Source: Hydractinia symbiolongicarpus
Taxonomy: Eukaryota > Cnidaria > Hydrozoa > Anthoathecata > Hydractiniidae
Length of the DNA: 64,000 nt
NCBI RefSeq assembly: GCF_029227915.1
Contig: NC_079883.1
Span: forward strand, 29,266,001 to 29,330,000
Direction: 5' to 3'
The notes under the pieces were generated by a model that had not been told where the DNA came from, ran no database searches, and saw nothing but the letters and a program-made list of their open reading frames with translations. A program made the position numbers and the translations under genes. Shown here in pieces: positions 35,476 to 45,830 of the stretch (positions are counted from its first letter, which is position 1; each line of letters starts with the position of its first letter).

Positions 35476-38400
35476 TTTGCGATGATAATAAATCTGATAT
35501 TCCTGATGAATGTGTTGGGAGTCAATATAGAAATGATCAAAATCCGACACATAATTCTCACCAAAGTTCTTTAGATGAAATACATAAATTACGAATTAAG
35601 TACCCTTCCAATCCTCTTTTAGGCTATTTAAACATTAATAGTCTCAGAAACAAAATAATTGATGCAAGAGAAATTCTGACAAAATTTTCACCTGATTATT
35701 TTGTATTTGCTGAAACCAAACTAGATGAGAGTTTTCCAAACGAACAATTCTATATTAATAACTATGAAATTAGAACTAGAAAAGATAGGAACAAAAATGG
35801 AGGAGGGTTAATTGAATATGTTAAGAAAGGAGTAGCCTGTAGACATGTTAATGATTTGGGTATAACAAATAATGAAATCATTTGCTCAGAATTAACGATA
35901 AGAAATAAAAAATGGACAGTTATCAGTATTTATAGACCACCTCATTATTCAAACTTAAACAACTTTTTTGAGGAATTAGAGATAGCTTTAAATAAAGCTC
36001 TATCTAAAGTCGAAAACATAATAATTATGGGTGATATAAATATCGATTGCCATAACTCGAACGATTCTGGTTTCGAAACCTTAAATAATTTCTGTGATAT
36101 TTTTAGTCTTGAAAATCTTGTCAAAAACAAAACCTGTTTTGCTAGTCCTAACGGAACAGCTATAGATGTCATTCTTACAAATAGACCCAGATGTTTTCAA
36201 CACACACTAACATGTGAAACAGGATTAAGTGATCATCATCAAATGGTAACAACATTTTTAAAATCTCATTTAGCACGCTTAGCATCCAAGAAAATTATTT
36301 ACAGAAGTTACAAAAATTTTAATGAAGCCAATTTTTTACGTGATGTTGAGAACGCAAATTTTATTTGTAATAGTAAAGATCCTGAACTGAATTATGAAAA
36401 CCTCATCAATGTTTTCACATCTATCATAGAAAAGCATGCCCCACAAAAGCAAAAAACTCTGCGTGGAAACGAGGCACCATTTATGACAAAAGAGTTAAAA
36501 AAGGCAATATATACAAGGTCTAGGTTCAAAAATAAATACAATAAAAATCCTACTTCTGAAAACAAAATCACGTACAAGAAACAGAGAAACAAGTGTGTAA
36601 ATTTACGCAAAAAGGCTATCAAAAACCATTTCAAAAGGGTAACAGAATCAGGTTTTATTTCCAAAAAAACGTTTTGGGAAACTGTTAAACCCTTGATATC
36701 AAATAAAAGTGGAATAAGCAAAGGAGATATAGCGATCGTTCAAAATGAAAGTTTAGTTACTGATAAAAAACAGTTAACCAAACTTTTCAACGAATACTAC
36801 ATCAATATTTTAGAAAATTCTTGTGGCATGAAACCAAATCCTATAAAATATAAGAATGTAAATGATAAGTCAAAAATGATTGAAGAAATTGTTGATAGTT
36901 TTGAAAATCATCCAAGTATCATTAAAATAAAGGAAATCAATGATTCTAACAACAATGAGAACTTCACATTCCAAGAAGTTGATGAAAATACAATTTCTAA
37001 ACTGTTTAATGATTTAAACACCAAAGTATCAACAGGTGAAGATACAATACCATCAAAGCTGGTAAAATTAGCAAAAAGGCACCTAGTAACGCCACTAACA
37101 GATGCTATAAATAGTAGCATAGTTTCAAACAAATTTCCAAGCAAAGCTAAGCGAGCTGCTGTAACGCCATTGGATAAGGGAGGAAAAGATAAAACTAAAA
37201 TATCAAACTACAGGCCTGTCAGTGTTTTAAATGTTTTTTCTAAATTTTACGAAAGGGTTATGAAAGAACAAATAACCGCTTATATGGAATCAAAATTGTC
37301 GATTTTTCTCTCCGCCTATAGGAAATGCTATAGTACCCAACAAGTACTAATTCGCTTAATAGAGGAATGGAAGAGTAAACTTGATAAGAATTATGTGGTG
37401 GGTGCGATCTTGATGGATCTTTCAAAAGCTTTTGACTGTGTACCACATGACTTACTAATTGCGAAACTAGCTGCTTATGGATTTGACAATAAGTCTCTTC
37501 AATTCATTCTATCTTATCTTACTGATAGAGAGCAAGCCACTCGAATAAATGGGATCTATAGTCTATTTCAAATTATCTTATCTGGTGTACCACAAGGTTC
37601 TATTTTGGGACCTATCATATTCAATATATTTATAAATGATTTGTTTCTTTTTATAGAAAAATATAAGCTACATAATTACGCTGATGATAACACAATATCC
37701 AACTTCTCAAATTCTATTCCTAATTTGATAAATACTTTAGAAAACGAAGCTAAAACTGCCCTCTCCTGGTTAAAAGAGAATAAAATGATTGCAAACCCTG
37801 AAAAGTTTCACTCGATAATTCTGACAAAGAATAAGGCAGATAATTTAGGTCTAAAATTTAATATAGGAAATAAAACTATTGAAAGTGAAAATAACGTGAA
37901 ATTACTAGGTGTGACTATAGACAATAAATTAAATTTTGACAGACACGTTAGTGATTTGTGTCGCAAAGCATCAGCCCAACTAAATGCCTTATTTCGATCT
38001 AGAAGTTTCTTATCCTTTCAAGCAAAATATATTTTAGTTCAAAGTTTTATCTACGCAAATTTCAATTATTGTTCCCTTATATGGCATTTTTCTTCTTCTA
38101 AATCTTTATCTAAAGTCGAAATGATACAAAAACGAGCATTAAGATTTCTGTATAATGATACGGTAAGTACATACGAAAATTTACTTAAAAATTCCAGCAA
38201 GAGTCACATGAATGTAAATCGCTTACGGTCATTGTGTATAGAAATCTCTAAAACTATAAATAACAGCAGCCCTCTTTTTATGAAAGATATATTTTGTTTA
38301 AATGATAACGGTAGGACAGTCAGAGAACAAAATACAAATAATTTGGTAGTCTCAAGGAAAAGGACCGCGACTTTTGGAACTAATAGCTTATCAGCCCTGG

Positions 38401-38528
38401 GACCAAAGATTTGGAATAACCTACCATCACATTTGAAACGATGTGACAACCTTAAAGTTTTTAAAAGCATGATTAAAATGTGGGACGGATCTAAATGTAA
38501 CTGTGATGAATGTAAGGTCCCTTTATAG
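35436..38528 (+). CDS. LINE ORF2: APE endonuclease and reverse transcriptase
   Basis: The frame is open for 1030 residues to TAG 38526. Its first in-frame ATG is at 36027, already inside the endonuclease, so the true N-terminus must come from frameshifting, reinitiation or a non-AUG start. Counting from 35436, the APE domain spans about 60-275, with LNINS (Asn66), AETK (Glu93), MGDIN (Asp200) and SDH (265-267); all key residues are present. The reverse transcriptase follows with NYRP (591), MDLSKAFD (Asp661), SGVPQGS (716-722) and the catalytic YADD (748-751, bases 37677-37688). The C-terminus has C-x-C-x2-C (1021, 1023, 1026), a short Cys motif that I recall from many CR1-like elements. The protein nicks the target and primes cDNA synthesis from its own RNA. 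No inactivating change is visible. Confidence 0.93.
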   Translation, partial: FFRSAGVFHRLGLVCDDNKSDIPDECVGSQYRNDQNPTHNSHQSSLDEIHKLRIKYPSNPLLGYLNINSLRNKIIDAREILTKFSPDYFVFAETKLDESFPNEQFYINNYEIRTRKDRNKNGGGLIEYVKKGVACRHVNDLGITNNEIICSELTIRNKKWTVISIYRPPHYSNLNNFFEELEIALNKALSKVENIIIMGDINIDCHNSNDSGFETLNNFCDIFSLENLVKNKTCFASPNGTAIDVILTNRPRCFQHTLTCETGLSDHHQMVTTFLKSHLARLASKKIIYRSYKNFNEANFLRDVENANFICNSKDPELNYENLINVFTSIIEKHAPQKQKTLRGNEAPFMTKELKKAIYTRSRFKNKYNKNPTSENKITYKKQRNKCVNLRKKAIKNHFKRVTESGFISKKTFWETVKPLISNKSGISKGDIAIVQNESLVTDKKQLTKLFNEYYINILENSCGMKPNPIKYKNVNDKSKMIEEIVDSFENHPSIIKIKEINDSNNNENFTFQEVDENTISKLFNDLNTKVSTGEDTIPSKLVKLAKRHLVTPLTDAINSSIVSNKFPSKAKRAAVTPLDKGGKDKTKISNYRPVSVLNVFSKFYERVMKEQITAYMESKLSIFLSAYRKCYSTQQVLIRLIEEWKSKLDKNYVVGAILMDLSKAFDCVPHDLLIAKLAAYGFDNKSLQFILSYLTDREQATRINGIYSLFQIILSGVPQGSILGPIIFNIFINDLFLFIEKYKLHNYADDNTISNFSNSIPNLINTLENEAKTALSWLKENKMIANPEKFHSIILTKNKADNLGLKFNIGNKTIESENNVKLLGVTIDNKLNFDRHVSDLCRKASAQLNALFRSRSFLSFQAKYILVQSFIYANFNYCSLIWHFSSSKSLSKVEMIQKRALRFLYNDTVSTYENLLKNSSKSHMNVNRLRSLCIEISKTINNSSPLFMKDIFCLNDNGRTVREQNTNNLVVSRKRTATFGTNSLSALGPKIWNNLPSHLKRCDNLKVFKSMIKMWDGSKCNCDECKVPL

Positions 38529-38681
38529 AACTTTGTTGTTATTATTGTTTATATATATAAAAAAAATGATTTTATTTAATTGTAAACATAAAAAAAAATT
38601 TAGTCGATTTAGATTAGTTTTCTTAATTACTTTTTTTTGGAAACTATTGTAAATATGTGAATAATCGACTTTAAATAAATT
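38529..38681 (+). other. LINE 3' UTR
   Basis: An AT-rich stretch with A and T runs and no open frame of note. It holds an 8-bp inverted repeat, AGTCGATT at 38602-38609 and AATCGACT at 38663-38670, with a 53-base loop, and an AATAAA hexamer at 38674-38679 just before the tail. A 3' stem is a plausible recognition site for the element's own reverse transcriptase, as known for L2- and CR1-type tails. This is inferred. Confidence 0.7.
38674..38679 (+). terminator. AATAAA polyadenylation hexamer of the LINE
   Basis: The canonical hexamer lies 3 bp before the GAAAA tail, at the expected end of the transcript. The AT-rich context makes chance occurrence possible. Confidence 0.4.
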
Positions 38682-38701
38682 GAAAAGAAAAGAAAAGAAA
38701 A
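38682..38701 (+). repeat. (GAAAA)4 microsatellite tail of the LINE
   Basis: Four perfect GAAAA pentamers end the element instead of a plain poly(A). CR1/L2-type elements commonly end in short tandem repeats made by slippage at the start of target-primed reverse transcription. The following G38702 could be a fifth partial unit or part of the target duplication. Confidence 0.85.
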
Positions 38702-38705
38702 GTGA
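38700..38705 (+). repeat. Target-site duplication, 3' copy (at most 6 bp)
   Basis: AAGTGA matches 33960-33965. The first three bases overlap the GAAAA tail, so the certain duplication is TGA only. Satellite continues directly with TTTTCTTCCGATATTTC. Confidence 0.65.
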
Positions 38706-39399
38706 TTTTCTTCCGATATTTCTAAGTTGCATTGCTTTTAACAGTGAAACGATTGACTGTGGAACTTAATTGAACTAACTTGGAAGTGTGACGTTATAAT
38801 TGCGATGAGTGAGCCAACTGGACCCAAGAATAAACATTCTTCTTAATTTGACATGATTGCCGGAACTCAGCGACTACACTGGGCGCTGTGGTAGCACTTC
38901 ATTTAAAAATATAAATAAAAAAGTCATTTTTTACTGTGGGACCAATCCTAGCCGTTATTGCGCGCTGAAGAAATAGCGACAGTTTCAAAAACTACATTTC
39001 ATTGACTTTCTAACGGTATCAATCCGTTTGAGTTACAACTGTTGCGTCACATATTCGTCCCCACATGTATTTAGCGATAGTATTCGGATAATACTAGGTT
39101 GCATCGCTTTTAACAGTGAAACGGTTGACTGTGGGACTTAATAGAACTGATTTTGGACTTTGACCTTATAAATGCGATAAATGAGCTAGTTTGACTACAA
39201 GAAATAACATTCTTCTTAATTTGACATGATTGCCGGAACTCAGCGACTACACTGGGCGCTGTGGTAGCACTTCATTTAAAAATATAAATAAAAAAGTCAT
39301 TTTTTACTGTGGGACCAATCCTAGCCATAAGTTCGCGCTGACGAAATAGCGAAAGTTTCAAGAACTACATTTCATTGACTTAATAACGGTGTCAATCCG

Positions 39400-41030
39400 T
39401 TTGAGTTACAACGGTTGCGTCACATATTCGTACCAACATGTATTAAGTGATTTTCTTCCGATATTTCTAAGTTGTATTGCTTGTAACAGTGAAACGATTG
39501 ACTGTGGAACTTAATTGAACTAACTTGGAAGTGTGACGTTATAATTGCGATGAGTGAGCCAACTGGACCCAAGAATAAACATTCTTCTTAATTTGACATG
39601 ATTGCCGGAACTCAGCGACTACACTGGGCGCTGTGGTAGCACTTCATTTAAAAATTTAAATAAAAAAGTCATTTTTTACTGTGGGACCAATCCTAGCCGT
39701 TATTGCGCGCTGAAGAAATAGCGACAGTTTCAAAAACTACATTTCATTGACTTTCTAACGGTATCAATCCGTTTGAGTTACAACTGTTGCGTCACATATT
39801 CGTCACCACATGTATTTAGCGATAGTATTCGGATAATACTAGGTTGCATCGCTTTTAACAGTGAAACGGTTGACTGTGGGACTTAATAGAACTGATTTTG
39901 GACTTTGACCTTATAAATGCGATAAATGAGCCAGTTTGACTACAAGAAATAACATTCTTCTTAATTTGACATGATTGCTGGAACTCAGCGATTACACTGG
40001 GCGCTGTGGTAGCACTTCATTTAAAAATTTATATAAAAAAGTCATTTTTTACTGTGGGACCAATCCTAGCCGTTATCGCGCTGACAAAATAGAGACAGTT
40101 TCAAAAACTACATTTCAATGACTTTCTAGCAGTATCAGTCCGTTTCAGTTACAACGGTTGCGTCACATATTCGTACCAACATGTATTTAGCGATATTTTT
40201 CGATATTACTTGGTTGCATCTCCTTTAACAGTGAAACGATTGACGGTGGGACATAATTGAACTAACTTTGGACCCTGAGCTGATAAATGTGATAAATGAG
40301 CTAATTGGACTCCAAGAAATAACATTCTTCTTAATTTGACATGATTGCCGGAACTCAGCAATTACCATAGGCGTTGTGGTAACACTTCATTTAAAAATTT
40401 AGATACATAAGTCATTTTTTACTGTGGGACTAATCCTAGCCATTATCGCGTGCTGAAGAAAGAGCGACAGTTTCAAAAACTACATCTCACTGACTTTATA
40501 ACGGTGTCAGTCCGTTTGAGTTACAACGGTTGCGTCACATATTCGTACCAACATGTACTTAGCGATATTTTTCTAATAATACTAGGTTGCATCGCTTTTA
40601 ACAGTGAAACGATTGACTGTGGGACTTAATTGAACTAACTTTAGACTGTGTCCTTATAAATGTGATAAATGAGCCCGTTTGACTACAAGAAGTAACATTC
40701 TTCTTAATTTGACATGATTGCTGGAAGTCAGCCATTGCACTGGACGCTGTGGTAGCGTTTTATTTAAAAATTAAGTTAAATATGTCATTTTTTACTGTGG
40801 GACCAATCCCAGCTGTTAGTTCGCGCTGAAAAAATAGAGACCTCTTCAAAAACTACATTTCAATTACTTTCTCCCGGTATCAGTCCGTTTGAGTTACAAC
40901 GGTTGCGTCACATGTTCGTACCAACATGTAGATAGAGATTTTTTTCTGATATTACTAGGTTGTATCGCTTTTAACAGGGAAACGATTGACTCTGGGATTT
41001 AATTGAACTGATCCTGGACTGTGACCTTAT
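39400..41030 (+). repeat. Higher-order repeat E, copy 1 (11-monomer offset, 4096 bp)
   Basis: This block matches about 43500-45130 at an offset of 4096 bp, fixed by ATCGCGCTGACAAAAT at 40075 and 44171. It includes four divergent monomers (40.1-41.03 kb) with private forms such as GGTTGCATCTCCTTTAAC, GAGCCCGTTTGACTAC, TTTCTCCCGG and CATGTAGATAGAG. These resemble the right part of the array more than the left. Confidence 0.85.
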
Positions 41031-41988
41031 TAATGTAATAAATGAGCCAATTGGACTCCAAGAAATAACATTCTTCTTAATTTGACATGATTCCCTGAAC
41101 TCAGCGATTACACTGGGCGCTGTGGTAGCGCTTCATTTAAAAATTTAAGTAAATAAGTCAATTTTTACTGTGGGACCAATGAAAACCGTTTTTGCGCGCT
41201 GAAGAAATAGAGACAGTTTCAAAAACTACATTTCAATGACTTTCTAGCGGTATAAGTCCGTTTGAGTTACAACGGTTGCGTCACATATTCGTACCAACAT
41301 GTATTTAGCGATATTTTTCGATATTACTTGGTTGCATCGCTTTTAACAGTGAAACGATTGACAGTGGGACATAATTGAACTAACTTTGGACCCTGAGCTG
41401 ATAAATGTGATAAATGAGCTAATTGGACTCGAAGAAATAACATTCTTCTTAATTTGACATGATTGCCGGAACTCAGCAATTACCATAGGCGCTGTGGTAG
41501 CGCTTCATTTAAAAATTTAAGTAAATAAGTCAATTTTTACTGTGGGACCAATCAAAACCGTTTTTGCGCGCTGAAGAAATAGAGACAGTTTCAAAAACTA
41601 CATTTCAATGACTTTCTAACGGTATCAATCCGTTTGAGTTACAACTGTTGCGTCACATATTCGTCCCCACATGTATTTAGCGATAGTATTCGGATAATAC
41701 TAGGTTGCATCGCTTTTAACAGTGAAACGGTTGACTGTGGGACTTAATAGAACTGATTTTGGACTTTGACCTTATAAATGCGATAAATGAGCCAGTTTGA
41801 CTACAAGAAATAACATTCTTCTTAATTTGACATGATTGCCGGAACTCAGCGACTACACTGGGCGCTGTGGTAGCACTTCATTTAAAAATATAAATAAAAA
41901 AGTCATTTTTTACTGTGGGACCAATCCTAGCCATAAGTTCGCGCTGACGAAATAGCGAAAGTTTCAAGAACTACATTTCATTGACTTA
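41030..41988 (+). repeat. Divergent and chimeric satellite monomers
   Basis: Two to three monomers link repeat E copy 1 to the dimer array. At 41.28-41.6 kb the divergent type (GATATTTTTCGATATTACTTGG) repeats, with a back half carrying AATCAAAACCGTTTTTGCG. At about 41620 the sequence switches back to the LINE-flanking subtype CCCCACATG. Confidence 0.75.
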
Positions 41989-43860
41989 ATAACGGTGTCA
42001 ATCCGTTTGAGTTACAACGGTTGCGTCACATATTCGTACCAACATGTATTAAGTGATTTTCTTCCGATATTTCTAAGTTGTATTGCTTGTAACAGTGAAA
42101 CGATTGACTGTGGAACTTAATTGAACTAACTTGGAAGTGTGACGTTATAATTGCGATGAGTGAGCCAACTGGACCCAAGAATAAACATTCTTCTTAATTT
42201 GACATGATTGCCGGAACTCAGCGACTACACTGGGCGCTGTGGTAGCACTTCATTTAAAAATTTAAATAAAAAAGTCATTTTTTACTGTGGGACCAATCCT
42301 AGCCGTTATTGCGCGCTGAAGAAATAGCGACAGTTTCAAAAACTACATTTCATTGACTTTCTAACGGTATCAATTTGTTTGAGTTACAACTGTTGCGTCA
42401 CATATTCGTCACCACATGTATTTAGCGATAGTATTCGGATAATACTAGGTTGCATCGCTTTTAACAGTGAAACGGTTGACTGTGGGACTTAATAGAACTG
42501 ATTTTGGACTTTGACCTTATAAATGCGATAAATGAGCCAGTTTGACTACAAGAAATAACATTCTTCTTAATTTGACATGATTGCTGGAACTCAGCGATTA
42601 CACTGGGCGCTGTGGTAGAACTTTATTAAAAAATTAGGATAAATAAGTCATTTTTTACTGTGGGACCAATCCTAGCCATAAGTTCGCGCTGACGAAATAG
42701 CGAAAGTTTCAAGAACTACATTTCATTGACTTAATAACGGTGTCAATCCGTTTGAGTTACAACGGTTGCGTCACATATTCGTACCAACATGTATTAAGTG
42801 ATTTTCTTCCGATATTTCTAAGTTGTATTGCTTGTAACAGTGAAACGATTGACTGTGGAACTTAATTGAACTAACTTGGAAGTGTGACGTTATAATTGCG
42901 ATGAGTGAGCCAACTGGACCCAAGAATAAACATTCTTCTTAATTTGACATGATTGCCGGAACTCAGCGACTACACTGGGCGCTGTGGTAGCACTTCATTT
43001 AAAAATTTAAATAAAAAAGTCATTTTTTACTGTGGGACCAATCCTAGCCGTTATTGCGCGCTGAAGAAATAGCGACAGTTTCAAAAACTACATTTCATTG
43101 ACTTTCTAACGGTATCAATTTGTTTGAGTTACAACTGTTGCGTCACATATTCGTCACCACATGTATTTAGCGATAGTATTCGGATAATACTAGGTTGCAT
43201 CGCTTTTAACAGTGAAACGGTTGACTGTGGGACTTAATAGAACTGATTTTGGACTTTGACCTTATAAATGCGATAAATGAGCCAGTTTGACTACAAGAAA
43301 TAACATTCTTCTTAATTTGACATGATTGCTGGAACTCAGCGATTACACTGGGCGCTGTGGTAGAACTTTATTAAAAAATTAGGATAAATAAGTCATTTTT
43401 TACTGTGGGACCAATCCTAGCCATAAGTTCGCGCTGACGAAATAGCGAAAGTTTCAAGAACTACATTTCATTGACTTAATAACGGTGTCAATCCGTTTGA
43501 GTTACAACGGTTGCGTCACATATTCGTACCAACATGTATTAAGTGATTTTCTTCCGATATTTCTAAGTTGTATTGCTTGTAACAGTGAAACGATTGACTG
43601 TGGAACTTAATTGAACTAACTTGGAAGTGTGACGTTATAAATGCGATGAGTGAGCCAACTGGACCCAAGAATAAACTTTCTTCTTAATTTGACATGATTG
43701 CCGGAACTCAGCGACTACACTGGGCGCTGTGGTAGCACTTCATTTAGAAATTTAAATAAAAAAGTCCTTTTTTACTGTGGGACCAATCCTAGCCGTTATC
43801 GCGCGCTGAAGAAATAGCGACAGTTTCAAAAACTACATTTCATTGACTTTCTAACGGTAT
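41989..43860 (+). repeat. Recent 745-bp dimeric higher-order repeat
   Basis: Two full units and a partial third of a two-monomer repeat. ATCCGTTTGAGTTACAACGG occurs at 42001, 42746 and 43491, exactly 745 bp apart. The private variant CAATTTGTTTGAG occurs at 42371 and 43116. Almost no differences are seen between units, so this is among the youngest amplifications in the window. Confidence 0.88.
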
Positions 43861-45130
43861 CAATCCGTTTGAGTTACAACTGTTGCGTCACATATTCGTC
43901 CCCACATGTATTTAGCGATAGTATTCGGATAATACTAGGTTGCATCGCTTTTAACAGTGAAACGGTTGACTGTGGGACTTAATAGAACTGATTTTGGACT
44001 TTGACCTTATAAATGCGATAAATGAGCCAGTCTGACTACAAGAAATAACATTCTTCTTAATTTGACATGATTGCTGGAACTCAGCGATTACACTGGGCGC
44101 TGTGGTAGCACTTCATTTAAAAATTTATATAAAAAAGTCATTTTTTACTGTGGGACCAATCCTAGCCGTTATCGCGCTGACAAAATAGAGACAGTTTCAA
44201 AAACTACATTTCAATGACTTTCTAGCAGTATCAGTCCGTTTCAGTTACAACGGTTGCGTCACATATTCGTACCAACATGTATTTAGCGATATTTTTCGAT
44301 ATTACTTGGTTGCATCTCCTTTAACAGTGAAACGATTGACGGTGGGACATAATTGAACTAACTTTGGACCCTGAGCTGATAAATGTGATAAATGAGCTAA
44401 TTGGACTCCAAGAAATAACATTCTTCTTAATTTGACATGATTGCCGGAACTCAGCAATTACCATAGGCGTTGTGGTAACGCTTCATTTAAAAATTTAGAT
44501 ACATAAGTCATTTTTTACTGTGGGACTAATCCTAGCCATTATCGCGTGCTGAAGAAAGAGCGACAGTTTCAAAAACTACATCTCACTGTCTTTATAACGG
44601 TGTCAGTCCGTTTGAGTTACAACGGTTGCGTCACATATTCGTACCAACATGTACTTAGCGATATTTTTCTAATAATACTAGGTTGCATCGCTTTTAACAG
44701 TGAAACGATTGACTGTGGGACTTAATTGAACTAACTTTAGACTGTGTCCTTATAAATGTGATAAATGAGCCCGTTTGACTACAAGAAGTAACATTCTTCT
44801 TAATTTGACATGATTGCTGGAAGTCAGCCATTGCACTGGACGCTGTGGTAGCGTTTTATTTAAAAATTAAGTTAAATATGTCATTTTTTACTGTGGGACC
44901 AATCCCAGCTGTTAGTTCGCGCTGAAAAAATAGAGACCTCTTCAAAAACTACATTTCAATTACTTTCTCCCGGTATCAGTCCGTTTGAGTTACAACGGTT
45001 GCGTCACATGTTCGTACCAACATGTAGATAGAGATTTTTTTCTGATATTACTAGGTTGTATCGCTTTTAACAGGGAAGCGATTGACTCTGGGATTTAATT
45101 GAACTGATTCTGGACTGTGACCTTATTAAT
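43500..45130 (+). repeat. Higher-order repeat E, copy 2
   Basis: Second copy of 39.4-41.03 kb at offset 4096 bp. The match ends exactly where a 119-bp internal deletion begins (ATTAAT joined to AAAGTCATTCG at 45125-45134). The dimer array at 41.99-43.86 kb sits between the two copies and overlaps the start of this one. Confidence 0.84.
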
Positions 45131-45830
45131 AAAGTCATTCGTTACTGTGGGACCAATCCTAGCCGCTATCGCGTGCTGAAGAAAGAGCGACAGTTTAAAA
45201 ACTACAACTCACTGACTTTATAACTGTGTCAGTCCGTTTGAGTTACAACGGGTGGGTCACATATTCGTACCAACATGTACTTAGCGATATTTTTCTGATA
45301 ATACTAGGTTGCATCGCTTTTAACAGTGAAACGATTGACTGTGGGACTTAATTGAACTAACTTTAGACTGTGTCCTTATAAATGTGATAAATGAGCCAGT
45401 TTGACTACAAGAAGTAACATTCTTCTTAAGTTGACATGATTGCTGGAAGTCAGCCATTGCACTGGACGCTGTGGTAGCGTTTTATTTAAAAATAAAGTTA
45501 AATAAGTCATTTTTTACTGTGGGACCAATCCCAGCTGTTAGTTCGCGCTGAAAAAATAGAAACCTCTTCAAAAACTACATTTCAATTACTTTCTCCCGGT
45601 TTCAGTCCGTTTGAGTTACAACGGTTGCGTCACATGTTCGTACCAACATGTAGATAGAGATTTTTTTCTGATATTACTAGGTTGTATCGCTTTTAACAGG
45701 GAAGCGATTGACTCTGGGATTTAATTGAACTGATTCTGGACTGTGTCCTTATTAATAAAGTCATTCGTTACTGTGGGACCAATCCTAGCCGCTATCGCGT
45801 GCTGAAGAAAGAGCGACAGTTTAAAAACTA
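44880..45830 (+). repeat. Satellite with amplified 119-bp-deleted monomers
   Basis: ATTAATAAAGTCATTCG occurs at 45125 and 45751, where an undeleted relative at 48211-48340 has 119 more bases (48217-48335). The spacing of 626 bp equals one full plus one deleted monomer, so the deletion monomer and its neighbour were duplicated as a unit. The deleted part covers the GAGCCA block through the A/T run. Confidence 0.82.

Larger units (their letters stand above)
33966..38702 (+). mobile_element. CR1/L2-like non-LTR retrotransposon, apparently full length
   Basis: A 4.7-kb insertion in the satellite. Its ends are set by comparison with the empty paralogous site at 30979-30984. In order it has a 74-bp 5' UTR, ORF1a (basic N-terminus plus coiled coil), ORF1b (SGNH/GDSL-type esterase), ORF2 (APE endonuclease, reverse transcriptase and a C-terminal Cys motif), a 3' UTR and a (GAAAA)4 tail. 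There are no LTRs. The esterase in ORF1, the microsatellite-like tail and the short target duplication all fit the CR1/L2 branch of the jockey group; exact clade assignment would need a phylogeny. No stop interrupts the domains. The only irregularities are two -1 frame changes, each at a homopolymer heptamer. It is the only element of its kind in the window and is distinct in composition from the satellite. Confidence 0.93.

Noticed and set aside
35443-35520. Pseudoknot downstream of the T TTT TTA heptamer
   Set aside because: Only 3-5 bp pairings (for example GATCAG with CTGAT) could be found by eye. Not supportable without folding software.
35856-35858. Start of ORF2 at the TTG codon
   Set aside because: The same frame is open upstream to 35436 and encodes the first endonuclease motifs (LNINS, AETK), so the protein begins earlier. 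TTG is not a normal eukaryotic start.
33966-38702. LTR retrotransposon or endogenous retrovirus, suggested by the T TTT TTA site
   Set aside because: No LTRs, gag, protease or integrase. Instead there is an APE endonuclease, a YADD reverse transcriptase of LINE type and a microsatellite tail.
34222-38732. Short reverse-strand open frames (34222-34449, 35945-36172, 36392-36721, 36908-37144, 37258-37446, 38204-38470, 38523-38732)
   Set aside because: All but the last lie opposite ORF1a or ORF2 and show no domains. The last lies in the AT-rich 3' UTR and tail. They are shadows of the LINE genes.
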